A stretch of 64,000 nt of DNA from Nocardioides_B sp963827435 (GTDB lineage Bacteria; Actinomycetota; Actinomycetes; Propionibacteriales; Nocardioidaceae), in contig CAWHAU010000013.1 of the NCBI GenBank assembly GCA_963827435.1, positions 295,576-359,575 on the forward strand, written 5' to 3'. Of this stretch, positions 8,417-19,300 are shown piece by piece. Position 1 is the stretch's first letter; each line of letters begins with the position of its first letter. The notes under the pieces are model-generated. The model saw nothing but the letters and a program-made list of their open reading frames with translations. It made no database searches and had not been told where the DNA came from. The translations under genes were made by a program, and so were the position numbers.

Positions 8417-9701
8417 CCGTGTAGAACACCATCACGAACAGCAGCGGCAGCTGGCCGGTGAGCTGGTGCCGCTTCGGGAGCAGCTTGACGGCGCGGTCGT
8501 GGGCCGCGATCACACCCAGCACGTGCCCGGTGACCACCGACAGCACCTTGAGGATCGCCAGGAACGTCGGGTGCGTGGAGAGCCAGTAGGAGACCGTCCA
8601 GTCGGCCGTGCCGAGCAGGTTCCAGCCCTTGCCGAGCGGGTCCGACAGCTGCACCACCGTCTGCTGGCCGACCTCGACGAAGTAGCTGAGGTAGTGCGCC
8701 ACGACGTAGCCCACGATGATCGGCACCACCGAGTGGGCGAACCGGTCGGGGAGGGTACGGCGGCCGAACTCCTCCTGCACCCCGGTGGCCATCGTGGCGG
8801 CCGAGAACGTCACGCCGACCACCGCGCAGAACACCAGCAGCGCGATGAGGTCGAGCACGGTCGACGACATGCTCACCGACTGGGTGAACTTCAGCCACTC
8901 GTTGGAGTCCTTGAAGCTGTCGAAGGCCGTGCTTCCGAACAGCACCGAGACCACGCCGACGAGCCCGGGCCACGGCGGCACCCCGTCGAGGTTGCCGAGC
9001 GGGCTGCGCAGCACGAGCGTCCCGTCCGCCGTACGACCGAACACCGAGAGGTGGCCGACGAGCGTGGAGTAGACCTCGAACGGGTCCGCCTTCTCCAGCC
9101 ACTCGCTGCCGAAGACCGCGGCGCCGACGATCGCGATCGCGATGTAGGCGGCGAACCACAGCCGCACCGGCGAGAGGTACGTCGAGCCGGGGTACACCAG
9201 CTCCAGCCACACGAAGGCGAGCAGGCCCAGCGCCGCCGGCCACACCCCGACCCACGCCGGGAGCTTCGCGATGCCCTCCTCGGGGCGGCCGCCGGTCAGC
9301 TTCGTGAAGGCGAGATGGATCGTGCGCATCGGGCTGACCGCCTTGTAGAACGGCCCGAACAGCAGCGACATCGGCACCAGGCCGACCCAGAGCAGCACGT
9401 AGACCACGCCGAACGTGGGGTTCAGCAGCAGGTCCGGCCCGGCGACCGCGGCCCAGACGACGTAGGCGAAGAACGCGAAGCCGAGCACCCGCAGCACCAT
9501 CGCGAACGCCGGGCTGTCCACGAGCGAGGCGAGCCACGCGGGGACGGGACGGCCCTGCGTGGCGGCGTCGAAGCGGGGCTTGCGCCAGGCCAGGGCGAGC
9601 ACGATGAACGAGACGGCGAGCGCCGCACCCGCGCCGGCCATGGCGTACTCGGCCGGGATGGGGAGGTCCTTCGCGCCGCCGATCCCGTGCGCGAAGACCA
9701 T
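8385..9701 (-). CDS. Polytopic membrane protein of unknown function
   Basis: A 438-residue integral membrane protein with about ten hydrophobic segments (for example residues 18-38, 68-88, 95-115, 148-168, 183-203, 290-320, 340-360, 385-405, 418-438). It begins VFAHGIGGAKDLPIPAEYAM, a conserved start I associate with actinobacterial proteins sometimes labelled 'fenitrothion hydrolase'; I see no hydrolase motif that would justify that name. The ATG at 9701 has a strong GGAGGA 7 nt upstream and is preferred over the in-frame ATG at 9722. It converges on the CpaE-like gene and is divergent from the acyltransferase gene. Function unknown; transport or electron-transfer support would be a guess. 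Confidence 0.7.
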   Translation of the reverse strand: MVFAHGIGGAKDLPIPAEYAMAGAGAALAVSFIVLALAWRKPRFDAATQGRPVPAWLASLVDSPAFAMVLRVLGFAFFAYVVWAAVAGPDLLLNPTFGVVYVLLWVGLVPMSLLFGPFYKAVSPMRTIHLAFTKLTGGRPEEGIAKLPAWVGVWPAALGLLAFVWLELVYPGSTYLSPVRLWFAAYIAIAIVGAAVFGSEWLEKADPFEVYSTLVGHLSVFGRTADGTLVLRSPLGNLDGVPPWPGLVGVVSVLFGSTAFDSFKDSNEWLKFTQSVSMSSTVLDLIALLVFCAVVGVTFSAATMATGVQEEFGRRTLPDRFAHSVVPIIVGYVVAHYLSYFVEVGQQTVVQLSDPLGKGWNLLGTADWTVSYWLSTHPTFLAILKVLSVVTGHVLGVIAAHDRAVKLLPKRHQLTGQLPLLFVMVFYTVTGLYLLFGA

Positions 9702-9796
9702 GCGAACTCCTCCGTGGACCAAGGCCTGCGGCCGACCGTGACAGGTGCTCTGTCAGAATCGCATGACCCGCGAAAGATGTCCTGAGAGGGGTCACG

Positions 9797-11249
9797 ATGA
9801 GCGAGCGGCTGCGGCCGGACGACATGGCCTTCCTGGTCACGGAGTCCGCGACGACGCCCATGCACAACGCGACGCTGGAGATCTTCGAGCCTCCCTCAGG
9901 CGGGTTCGACTACGACCGGCTGGTCGCGCTGATCGGCGACCGGATCGCGTTCGTGCCGCGCTACCGGCAACGGCTGCGCTCGGTGCCCGGGCGGCTGGCC
10001 AACCCGGTGTGGGCGGACGACGAGGACTTCGACCTGACCTACCACGTGCGGCGCTCGGCGCTGCCCCGCCCGGGGTCGATCGAGCAGCTGCGCGACCTGA
10101 CCGCGCGGATCATGTCCCGGCAGCTCGACCGCAGCCGGCCGCTGTGGGAGATGTACTTCATCGAGGGCGTCGAGGACGGCCGCTTCGCGATCCTGTCCAA
10201 GTCGCACCAGATCCTCGTCGACGGCGTGGCCACCATCGACCTCGGCCAGGTGATCCTCGACGTCGAGCCGGAGCCCAAGGACTCGGTGCACGTCGACTGG
10301 CACCCGTCCCGGACACCCGCGCCGTCCACGCTGGTCGTCGACGCGGTGCGCGAGTCCGTCCGGCACCCGCGCCAGGCGTTCGGCGTGCTCGCCGGCAACG
10401 CGGGCAGCGTCGTCCGCACCGCCGGCGCGGTCGGCGGTCGCGTGGTCGACGTCGCCGAGGCGCTGTCCAACCGGCGCCCGACGCCCGAGTCGCCGGTCAA
10501 CGCGAAGCTGTCGCAGCAGCGGCGCTTCGTGACCGTGAAGACGTCGCTCGACGACTACCGCGCGGTGCGCCGCTTCCACGGCGGCACCGTCAACGACGTC
10601 ATCCTGGCGACCATCACCGGCGCGATGCGCAACTGGCTGATGACCCGCGCCGAGTCCGTGCACGGCAGCCGCACCCTGCGGGCGATGGTGCCGATGGGCG
10701 TGATCGACAGCGACCTCGAGCCCACCTCGCTCGGCACCCAGGTGGCGGGACATCTGCTCAGCCTGCCGATCGGCGAGTCGTCGCCCGTCGTACGCCTGCA
10801 CCAGGTGTCGTACGCGCTCAAGGCGCACAAGGAGACCGGGCACGCGGTGGCGGCCGACCGGCTGGCCGGCGTCGCCGGCTTCGCGCCGACCACGTTCCAC
10901 GCGCTTGGGCTCGCGGGTCGCGGCGCAGCAGTCGCGGCGGCCCTTCCACCTGGTCATCACCAACGTCCCCGGGCCGCAGTTCCCGCTGTACGCCGCGGGC
11001 GCGCAGATGACGGAGTCCTACCCGGTGCAGCCGCTGCTGCCGGGGCACGCGCTGTCGATCGGCGTGACGTCCTACGACGGCGGCGTCTTCTTCGGGCTCA
11101 ACGGGGACCGCGACGCGCTCCCCGACCTCGAGGTCCTCGGGCAGTGCGTGACAGAGTCGCTCGAGGAGCTCGTCGACAGCATCTCGCCGAGCCGACAGCG
11201 CGCACCGCGCGGCCGCAAGAAGACCACCAAGAAGCCGGTGAGCACATGA
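9797..11249 (+). CDS. Wax ester synthase/DGAT-family O-acyltransferase (frame broken)
   Basis: About 483 residues in total. WS/DGAT enzymes move acyl groups from acyl-CoA to alcohols or diacylglycerol for storage lipid. Landmarks: RLRPDDMAFLVTESATTPMH, RSRPLWEMYFIEGV, the active-site region KSHQILVDGV near residue 138 and, after the break, RPFHLVITNVPGPQFPLY and GHALSIGVTSYDGGVFFGLN. The usual HHxxxDG motif reads HQxxxDG here, so catalytic competence is uncertain. The frame changes at 10905-10906, where one extra T in GCGCTTGGG explains the break. The end overlaps the next gene as ATGA. A start at ATG 9797 is supported by AGAGGGG about 7 nt upstream. Confidence 0.85.
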
Positions 11250-11737
11250 GCACCCGTGTCTACGTCCCCAGCACCCTCGGCCGTCTCCGGGGCATCGTCA
11301 CCGGCGACGGCATCGGCCCGGCGCCGTTCGCCGGGCACGCCGTGACCCCGGCGCTGCGCGAGGCCTACGCCGAGGGCGGCGAGGAGGAGTGGGAGTACGC
11401 CGCGTCGTCGGCCGCGGCCCAGTCGTCGCTGGCGCTGCTCCACGAGGACGAGTCGCCGCGGCGGGTCGTGGTCGCGGTGGACGTGGAGTCCTCCCGTCCG
11501 GCGGACCCGGACGACCCCACCGTCGTACAGGTCGACGACGTCGTCCCGATGCGCCACGTCGCCGCTGTGCTGGCCGACACCGAGGACGCGGAGGACGACG
11601 TCACCGCGGCCCGCGACGCGATCCTCGAGGGCAGCGCCGAGGCGGAGGAGCTGGCCGAGCGGTGCCTCACCCACGAGCTCGCCTGGTGGGCGACGCAGGA
11701 GATCGGGGACCTTCTGCAGCAGACCGACCAGGTCTGA
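11246..11737 (+). CDS. Conserved acidic protein (DUF6912-like)
   Basis: A 163-residue, strongly acidic soluble protein. It begins MSTRVYVPSTLGRLRGIVTG and contains ALREAYAEGGEEEWEYAA and SPRRVVVAVDVESSRPADPD, a small beta-alpha domain that I believe corresponds to DUF6912 of actinobacteria. No signal peptide, membrane segment or catalytic motif is visible. It overlaps the acyltransferase stop by ATGA, so both are translated from one message. The genes often travel together in this group, but no biochemical function is known to me. The ATG start is the only one that fits the overlap and the conserved N-terminus. Confidence 0.7.
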   Translation: MSTRVYVPSTLGRLRGIVTGDGIGPAPFAGHAVTPALREAYAEGGEEEWEYAASSAAAQSSLALLHEDESPRRVVVAVDVESSRPADPDDPTVVQVDDVVPMRHVAAVLADTEDAEDDVTAARDAILEGSAEAEELAERCLTHELAWWATQEIGDLLQQTDQV

Positions 11738-11783
11738 ACCGCTGACTTGGGCTCCGCCGCGGCCGCGTGACACGATCGGCCGC

Positions 11784-13418
<1,635 letters not shown>

Positions 13419-13430
13419 CCGGCTGATCGT

Positions 13431-13512
13431 TTACCAGGGGATGTCGCGAAACTGCCCCTTCCCATGGCAGGCAAGCCATGGGAAGGGGCAGTTTTCCTGC
13501 ATCCCCTGGTAA
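13431..13512. repeat. Long bipartite inverted repeat (82 bp) between convergent genes
   Basis: Outer arms of 13 nt (13431-13443 and 13500-13512) and inner arms of 19 nt (13449-13467 and 13476-13494) are both perfect complements. They are separated by 5-nt unpaired pieces and an 8-nt apical loop. The inner arm pairs an AAACTGCC run with GGCAGTTT, so the stem ends in T-runs on both strands. It is well placed to terminate pruA and the ene-reductase gene. It is longer and more regular than a normal terminator. Confidence 0.8.
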
Positions 13513-13520
13513 TCAGACGG

Positions 13521-14595
13521 TCAGCCCGCCAGCGACGGGTAGTCCGTGTAGCCCTCGGCGCCGCCGCCGTAGAACGTGGCCGGGTCCGGCTCGTTCAGCG
13601 CGGCTCCGGTCTGCCACCGTCGGGGCAGGTCGGGGTTGGCGAGGAACAGCCGGCCCACGGCCACGGCGTCGGCCAGGTCGTCGTCGAGCACGGCCTGCGC
13701 CTGCTCGCGGCTGGTGACGTCCGCGAAGCCGGTGTTGGCGATCAGCACGCCGCCGAAGTCCTTGCGCAGCCGCTGGACCAGGTCGAGGGACGGGTCGGCC
13801 AGCACGCTCAGGTAGGCGAGGCCCAGCGGGGCGATGCCCTCGACGAGCGCACCGTACGTCGCCTCGACGTCGGCCGGGTCCTCCTCCGTCGCGCCCTGGA
13901 TGTTGTGCGCGGGCGAGATCCGGATGCCGACGCGCTCGGCGCCGATCGCCTCGGCGACGGCGTGCGCCACCTCGACGACCAGCCGGGCGCGGTTGGCCGG
14001 GCTGCCGCCGTACTCGTCGGTCCGCTCGTTGGATCCGGGCGCCAGGAACTGGTGCAGCAGGTAGCCGTTGGCGGCGTGCAGCTCCACACCGTCCAGGCCG
14101 GCCTCGACCGCGGAGCGGGCCGCGTGCACGAAGTCCTCGACGATGCCGGGGATCTCGTCGGTCTCCAGGGCGCGGGGGACCGGGTGCGGCTTCGGGCCCT
14201 CGGCCGTGAACATCTGGTTCGGGCGCCGCCAGCGCGCTCGGCGCCACCGACTCCAGGCCGCCCTTGTTGTCGGGGTGCGCGACCCGGCCGGCGTGCATCA
14301 GCTGGACGACGATGCGGCCGCCCTCGCCGTGCACGGCGTCGGCCACCCGGCGCCAGCCGGCCACCTGCTCGGGAGTGTGGATGCCGGGGGTGGCGAGGTA
14401 GCCCTGGCCGACGGCGCTGGGCTGGGTGCCCTCGGAGATGATCAGGCCGGCGCTCGCGCGCTGCCGGTAGTACTCCACGGCGAGGTCGCCGGGAACCATC
14501 CCCTCGATGGCGCGGTTGCGGGTGAGCGGCGCCATCACGAGGCGGCTGGGGAGCTCCCAGCTCTTGACGCGGAGCGGGTCGAAGAGGTCGGGCAT
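13521..14595 (-). CDS. Old Yellow Enzyme family alkene reductase (frame broken)
   Basis: About 357 residues; FMN-dependent NAD(P)H ene-reductase, NemA-like. Landmarks: LFDPLRVKSWELPSRLVMAP at the N-terminus, TRNRA, SEGTQPSAVGQGY, QLMHAGRVAHP (FMN contact), then after the break HAANGYLLHQFLAPGSNER and TDEYGGSPANRARLV, and a C-terminal GRLFLANPDLPRRW. The frame changes at 14221-14223 where the minus strand reads CCC; with one C removed the protein reads SALAAPNQMFTAEG, the expected family sequence. The start ATG 14595 gives the typical N-terminus. It reduces activated C=C bonds or nitro compounds; the physiological substrate is unknown. It converges on pruA. Confidence 0.88.
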
Positions 14596-14687
14596 GGGGC
14601 GATGTCCTGTCGTCGGGAACGGTTGAACATTGCACTCAACGTCGCCCGGCGGCCCGGACATTCCGCCCAGGGGCACAATGGGGCGTG

Positions 14688-14882
14688 ATGAATCCCGCAC
14701 TCCCGCTGCACATGGGCGCGCTGCACCCCTACGAGCAGCTCCTCGTCGCGCTGGTCGCGTTCGGGCCGTTCGTCGTGCTCATCGCGGTCGTGTACGTCGT
14801 TCGTCGGCGTGACATCGCCGAGGAGGAGGGCGCCGACCGACCTGTCAGGCACTCACGTCGTCAGGACGACGCCACCGCCTGA
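14688..14882 (+). CDS. Small single-pass membrane protein
   Basis: A 64-residue protein with one membrane helix (LLVALVAFGPFVVLIAVVYV, residues about 18-37) and a basic then acidic tail RRRDIAEEEGADRP. The N-terminal LHPYEQ before the helix looks conserved in actinobacteria. ATG 14688 is preferred; GTG 14685 is directly upstream. CACAAT at 14675-14680 is a possible -10 box. The last 14 codons are encoded by the palindromic repeat at 14842-14885, so the C-terminus may have been created by insertion of that repeat. Function unknown. Confidence 0.55.
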   Translation: MNPALPLHMGALHPYEQLLVALVAFGPFVVLIAVVYVVRRRDIAEEEGADRPVRHSRRQDDATA

Positions 14883-14885
14883 CAG
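14842..14885. repeat. Palindromic repeat P2, related to P1
   Basis: Arms CTGTCAGGC (14842-14850) and GCCTGACAG (14877-14885) flank an inner pair CGTCGT/ACGACG. About 37 of 48 positions match the P1 repeat at 4052-4101. Like P1 it lies at a convergent gene junction, here overlapping the 3' end of the small membrane protein gene. Confidence 0.65.
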
Positions 14886-14886
14886 C

Positions 14887-15369
14887 TCAGCGGTCGCCGG
14901 CCAGCCAGGCCTTGCCGACCCGCTCCTCGGTCCGCAGCGCGGAGGCGAGCAGGTCGCCGATGAGGGCCTCGAGCTTGCCGCCGATCATCGGGATCTTCAC
15001 CTTGATGTCGCCCTCGACGGCCTCGACCGTGCCGCTGCCGTTCTGGGACAGGCCGATCGAGCCGTCGAGCGCGCCGGGCTTGCCGGGGATCTCGACCTTG
15101 AGGGTGGCGCCGGAGCCACCCTTCCACTGCTCGTGCTGGACGATCTGGATCTCGTCGCCGACGAACTTCTTCGCGAACGACGGGATGCCCTTGGCCGGCT
15201 GCGTCTGGTCGACCACGACCTTCATGCTCTCCGGGGCGCCGTCGATGCTGACGTCGCGGCGCGTGGCGCGCATGGCCACGCAGACCTTCTCGCGGAAGGC
15301 CGGGTCGGCGAGCATCGCGAGCACGTCGGCGGGGGCGGCGTCGTAGGTCAGCCGGTGCGAGAACTTCAT
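14887..15369 (-). CDS. DUF2505 family protein (SRPBCC-like fold)
   Basis: A 160-residue soluble protein beginning MKFSHRLTYDAAPADVLAML, with a later EGDIKVKIPMIGGKLEALIG. The arrangement (N-terminal beta strand with helix 'PADVLAMLADPAFREKVC', central beta strands, long C-terminal helix ending in ERVGKAWLAG) matches the DUF2505 family, related to START/SRPBCC lipid- or ligand-binding folds. No catalytic residues are assigned in the family. The start ATG 15369 gives the family N-terminus and is the only good candidate. It is divergent from the tryptophan dioxygenase gene, with starts 28 bp apart, so the promoters overlap. Confidence 0.78.
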   Translation of the reverse strand: MKFSHRLTYDAAPADVLAMLADPAFREKVCVAMRATRRDVSIDGAPESMKVVVDQTQPAKGIPSFAKKFVGDEIQIVQHEQWKGGSGATLKVEIPGKPGALDGSIGLSQNGSGTVEAVEGDIKVKIPMIGGKLEALIGDLLASALRTEERVGKAWLAGDR

Positions 15370-15384
15370 GCGCGCATCATGCCC

Positions 15385-15390
15385 TACCCT
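15385..15390 (+). promoter_or_regulatory. -10 box TACCCT, leaderless promoter for the dioxygenase
   Basis: TACCCT lies 6 nt before GTG 15397, the spacing of a leaderless actinobacterial promoter. This supports GTG 15397 rather than ATG 15379, which would lie upstream of the -10 box. Confidence 0.45.
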
Positions 15391-15396
15391 CGCCGG

Positions 15397-16233
15397 GTGG
15401 ACGATGACAGCGGCACGGGCAGCGACGTGGTGGGGCAGTGGGGCGAGCACCCCGAGGTGCAGTTCGGCGAGCAGGGCGCCCGGCTGACCTACGGCAGCTA
15501 CCTGCAGCTCGGGCGGCTGCTGTCCGCGCAGCGCCTGGAGTCCGACCCGCCGGCCCACGACGAGCTGCTGTTCATCACCATCCACCAGGTCTACGAGCTG
15601 TGGTTCCAGCAGCTGCTGCACGAGGCGACCGCGGCCCGCGACGCCATGCAGGACGGCCGCACCTGGTGGGCGCAGCACCTGCTCCAGCGGATGCACGTGA
15701 TCGAGCGGGTGCTGGTGCAGCAGGTCGACGTGCTCGAGACGATGACCCCGCAGGACTTCCTGCAGTTCCGGCAGACCCTGGCGCCGGCCAGCGGCTTCCA
15801 GTCGGTGCAGTTCCGGGAGCTGGAGTTCCTCTCCGGCGCCAAGGACCCCTCGTTCGTGCAGCGGTTCCGGGCGCTCACCGACGACGAGCGGTCCCGGCTG
15901 CAGCGGCGGCTGGACGAGCCCACCCTGTGGGACGCCTTCGTCGGGGTGCTCGCCGCCCGCGGGCTGCCGGTGGACGGCGACGAGGAGATCACCGACTCCG
16001 TACGACGCGTGGCGCACGACCGGTCGACGCACGCCGACGTCTGGGCGCTGGCCGAGGCGCTCCTGCAGCACGACGAGCTCGGCGCGGCCTGGCGAGCCCG
16101 GCACGTGGTGATGGTCGAGCGGATGATCGGGACCAAGACCGGGACGGGCGGCTCGACCGGCGCGAGCTACCTGCGGAGCCGGCTGGACCTGCGCTACTTC
16201 CCGCTGCTCTGGGACCTCCGGTCGGTCCTGTGA
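15397..16233 (+). CDS. kynA: Tryptophan 2,3-dioxygenase
   Basis: Haem enzyme that opens the indole ring of L-tryptophan to N-formylkynurenine, the first step of the kynurenine pathway. The 278-residue length is typical. Motifs: LTYGSYLQLGRLLSAQ, HDELLFITIHQVYELWFQQL and LLHEAT near residue 65, PASGFQSVQFRELEF near 130, a candidate haem-ligand His in ARHVVMVERMIG near 240, and GTGGSTGASYLR near 250 for substrate binding. The C-terminus RYFPLLWDLRSVL is also typical. GTG 15397 is chosen from the -10 spacing; ATG 15379 would add six residues. No kynureninase or formamidase gene is adjacent, so downstream steps must be encoded elsewhere. Confidence 0.93.
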   Translation: MDDDSGTGSDVVGQWGEHPEVQFGEQGARLTYGSYLQLGRLLSAQRLESDPPAHDELLFITIHQVYELWFQQLLHEATAARDAMQDGRTWWAQHLLQRMHVIERVLVQQVDVLETMTPQDFLQFRQTLAPASGFQSVQFRELEFLSGAKDPSFVQRFRALTDDERSRLQRRLDEPTLWDAFVGVLAARGLPVDGDEEITDSVRRVAHDRSTHADVWALAEALLQHDELGAAWRARHVVMVERMIGTKTGTGGSTGASYLRSRLDLRYFPLLWDLRSVL

Positions 16234-16240
16234 GGAACGC

Positions 16241-16256
16241 CCCGGACGCGTCCGGG
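16241..16256 (+). terminator. Short palindrome after kynA
   Basis: CCCGGACGCGTCCGGG is a perfect 16-nt palindrome 8 nt past the dioxygenase stop. It could form a terminator hairpin but has almost no loop and no T-run. Confidence 0.3.
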
Positions 16257-16350
16257 AGCGTCGGGTTGGTGGCCTCGCGGCGATGGTTCTAGTGTCGACC
16301 TGACGGCACAACGACGTGCCCTCGGGGAGATCCGTAGAGGTTGATGCTGC

Positions 16351-19300
16351 GTGCCTACGACGCTGGAAGAGACCGCGAACGCCGAGCGTGACGACCTGAT
16401 CGAGAAGGCCGCCGCGTTCGCTGCCACCAGGAAGGGCTCGGGCGGTCCTCCTGGGGAGACCTCAGCCGCCCTGCTGCGCTACTTCTACCGCCACGTCGCG
16501 GCCGAGGACATCTCCACGCGCACCGAGATGGACCTCTACGGCGCCGCGATGAGCCAGTACAAGGCCGCGTCGTACCGCCCCCAGGGCACCGCGAACATCC
16601 GGGTCTTCACCCCGACGGTCGCCGAGCACGGCTGGTCGGCCGGCGGGCACACGGTCGTCGAGGTGGTCACCGACGACATGCCGTTCCTCGTGGACTCCGT
16701 GACCATGGAGCTCAACGAGCAGAACCGCGAGGTGCACATGGTGGTGCACCCGCAGATCCTCGTACGGCGGGACATCACCGGGAACCTCGAGGAGATCCTC
16801 GCCGGCGACGCCCAGCAGGCCGACCGGGCTGACGCCGACCTCTCGCACGACGTCTTCCGTGAGTCCTGGATGCACATCGAGATCGGCCGGGAGTCGAGCG
16901 CGGAGCAGCGCGAGGAGATCGAGCGGGCGCTGGCCAAGGTGCTCCAGGACGTCCGCGAGGCCGTCGAGGACTGGCCGAAGATGCACCAGCAGGCGCTCGA
17001 CATCATCGACGACCTCGAGGAGAACCCGCCGCCGCTGCCCGAGGAGGAGATCACGGAGGGACAGGCGCTGCTCCGCTGGCTCGCGGACACGCACTTCACG
17101 TTCCTCGGCTACCGCGAGTACCAGCTCGAGGACGTCGGCGACGGCTCCGAAGACATGGCGCTGCGCGCGGTCCCGGGCACCGGCTTCGGCATCCTGCGCT
17201 CCGACCAGGACATGTCCGCCTCCTTCGCCAAGCTGCCCCCGCTGGTCCGGGCGAAGGCGCGCGAGAAGACCCTGCTGGTGCTGGCCAAGGCCAACTCCAA
17301 GGCGACCGTGCACCGGCCGGTCTACCTCGACTACGTCGGGGTCAAGACGTTCGACGAGAACGGCGAAGTGGTCGGCGAGCGCCGGTTCCTCGGGCTGTTC
17401 TCCAGCGCGGCCTACACCGAGTCGCTGACCCGGATCCCGGTGATCCGGGTCAAGGCCAGGCAGGTCATCGAGCGTGCCGGCTTCGCGCCGCAGAGCCACA
17501 GCGGCAAGGCGCTGATGGACGTGCTCGAGACCTACCCCCGCGACGAGCTGTTCCAGACCCCGATCGACGAGCTGAGCCCGATCGCGGAGTCGGTGCTGAA
17601 CACCCGGGAGCGCCGCCAGGTCCGGCTGTTCGTGCGCCGGGACACCTACGGGCGCTACCTCTCGTGCCTCGTGTACCTGCCACGCGACCGGTACAACACC
17701 GCCGTGCGCGAGCGCATCGCCGGAATCCTCAAGACCCAGCTCGGCGGCGAGTCGCTGGAGTACACCGCGCGAGTGAGCGAGTCCCTGCTGGCGCGCCTGC
17801 ACTTCGTGATCCGCCCCAAGGCCGGGAAGTCGATCGGCGACTTCGACCAGGCCGACCTCGAACGCCGGCTCACGGAAGCGGCGCGGTCGTGGCGCGACGA
17901 CTTCGTCTCCGCGGCGCACGCGGAGTACGGCGAGGAGGCGGGCGCCCGGCTCTCGCGCAAGTACGCCGAGTCGTTCCCGGAGGCGTACAAGGAGGACTAC
18001 CCGCCGCGCACCGGCGCCGTCGACCTCGGTCGCCTCGAGGGCATCACGGCCGAGGGCGGGCTCGACCTGTCCTTCTACCAGATGCCGGAGGCCGGCCCGC
18101 AGGAGGCGCGGCTCAAGATCTTCCGCACCGGCGCCCCGCTGTCGCTGTCCGGCGTGCTGCCGATCCTCTCCTCGATGGGGGTCGAGGTCGTCGACGAGCG
18201 CCCCTACGGGCTCGACGGGCTGGAGCGCCCGTCGTACATCTACGACTTCGGGCTGCGTTACCACCGGCCGCTGCCCGACCGCAGCCGCGAGCTCTTCCAG
18301 GACGCGGTCAACGCCGTGTGGGAGGGCGTCAACGAGGTCGACGGCTTCAACGCCCTCGTGCTCGCGGTCGGCCTGACCTGGCGCCAGGCCACCGTGCTGC
18401 GCGCCTACGCGAAGTACATGCGCCAGGGCGGCACGCCGTTCGCGCAGGACTACATCGAGGACGCGCTGCAGCAGAACGTCGACATCACCCGGGCGCTGAT
18501 CGCGCTGTTCGAGGCCCGCTTCGACCCGGGTCGCAACGGTCACCTCGCGGCGGACGGCGAGTCCCGACGGGCCAAGACCGAGGAGATCGAGGACCGCATC
18601 CACCGGGCCCTCGACGACGTGGCCAGCCTCGACCACGACCGGATCCTGCGGTCCTACCTCACGGTCATCAAGGCCACGCTGCGCACGAACTACTACCAGC
18701 CGGGCGCCGACGGGCGGCCGAAGTCCTACATCTCGCTCAAGCTGCAACCCGACGCGATCCCGGACCTGCCGGAGCCGCGGCCGAAGTTCGAGATCTTCGT
18801 GTACTCGCCGCGCGTCGAGGGCGTGCACCTCCGCTTCGGCGCGGTCGCCCGCGGCGGCCTGCGCTGGTCCGACCGACGCGACGACTTCCGCACCGAGGTC
18901 CTCGGCCTGGTGAAGGCGCAGATGGTGAAGAACACCGTGATCGTGCCGGTCGGCGCGAAGGGCGGGTTCTTCGCCAAGCAGCTCCCCGACCCGGGCGACC
19001 GTGAGGCCTGGATGGCCGAGGGGATCGCCTGCTACAAGACCTTCATCTCCGGCCTGCTCGACATCACCGACAACCTCGCCGGCGACGAGACGGTGCCGCC
19101 GGAGCGCGTGGTGCGCCACGACGGCGACGACGCCTACCTGGTGGTGGCCGCCGACAAGGGCACCGCGACCTTCAGCGACATCGCCAACGGCGTCGCCAAG
19201 GACTACGGCTTCTGGCTCGGTGACGCGTTCGCCTCCGGCGGGTCGGTCGGCTACGACCACAAGGCGATGGGCATCACCGCCCGCGGCGCCTGGGAGTCGG

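Noticed and set aside
9745..11010. Alternative long frame over the acyltransferase gene
   Set aside because: It is an out-of-frame shadow; the conserved sequence is in the frame starting at 9797.
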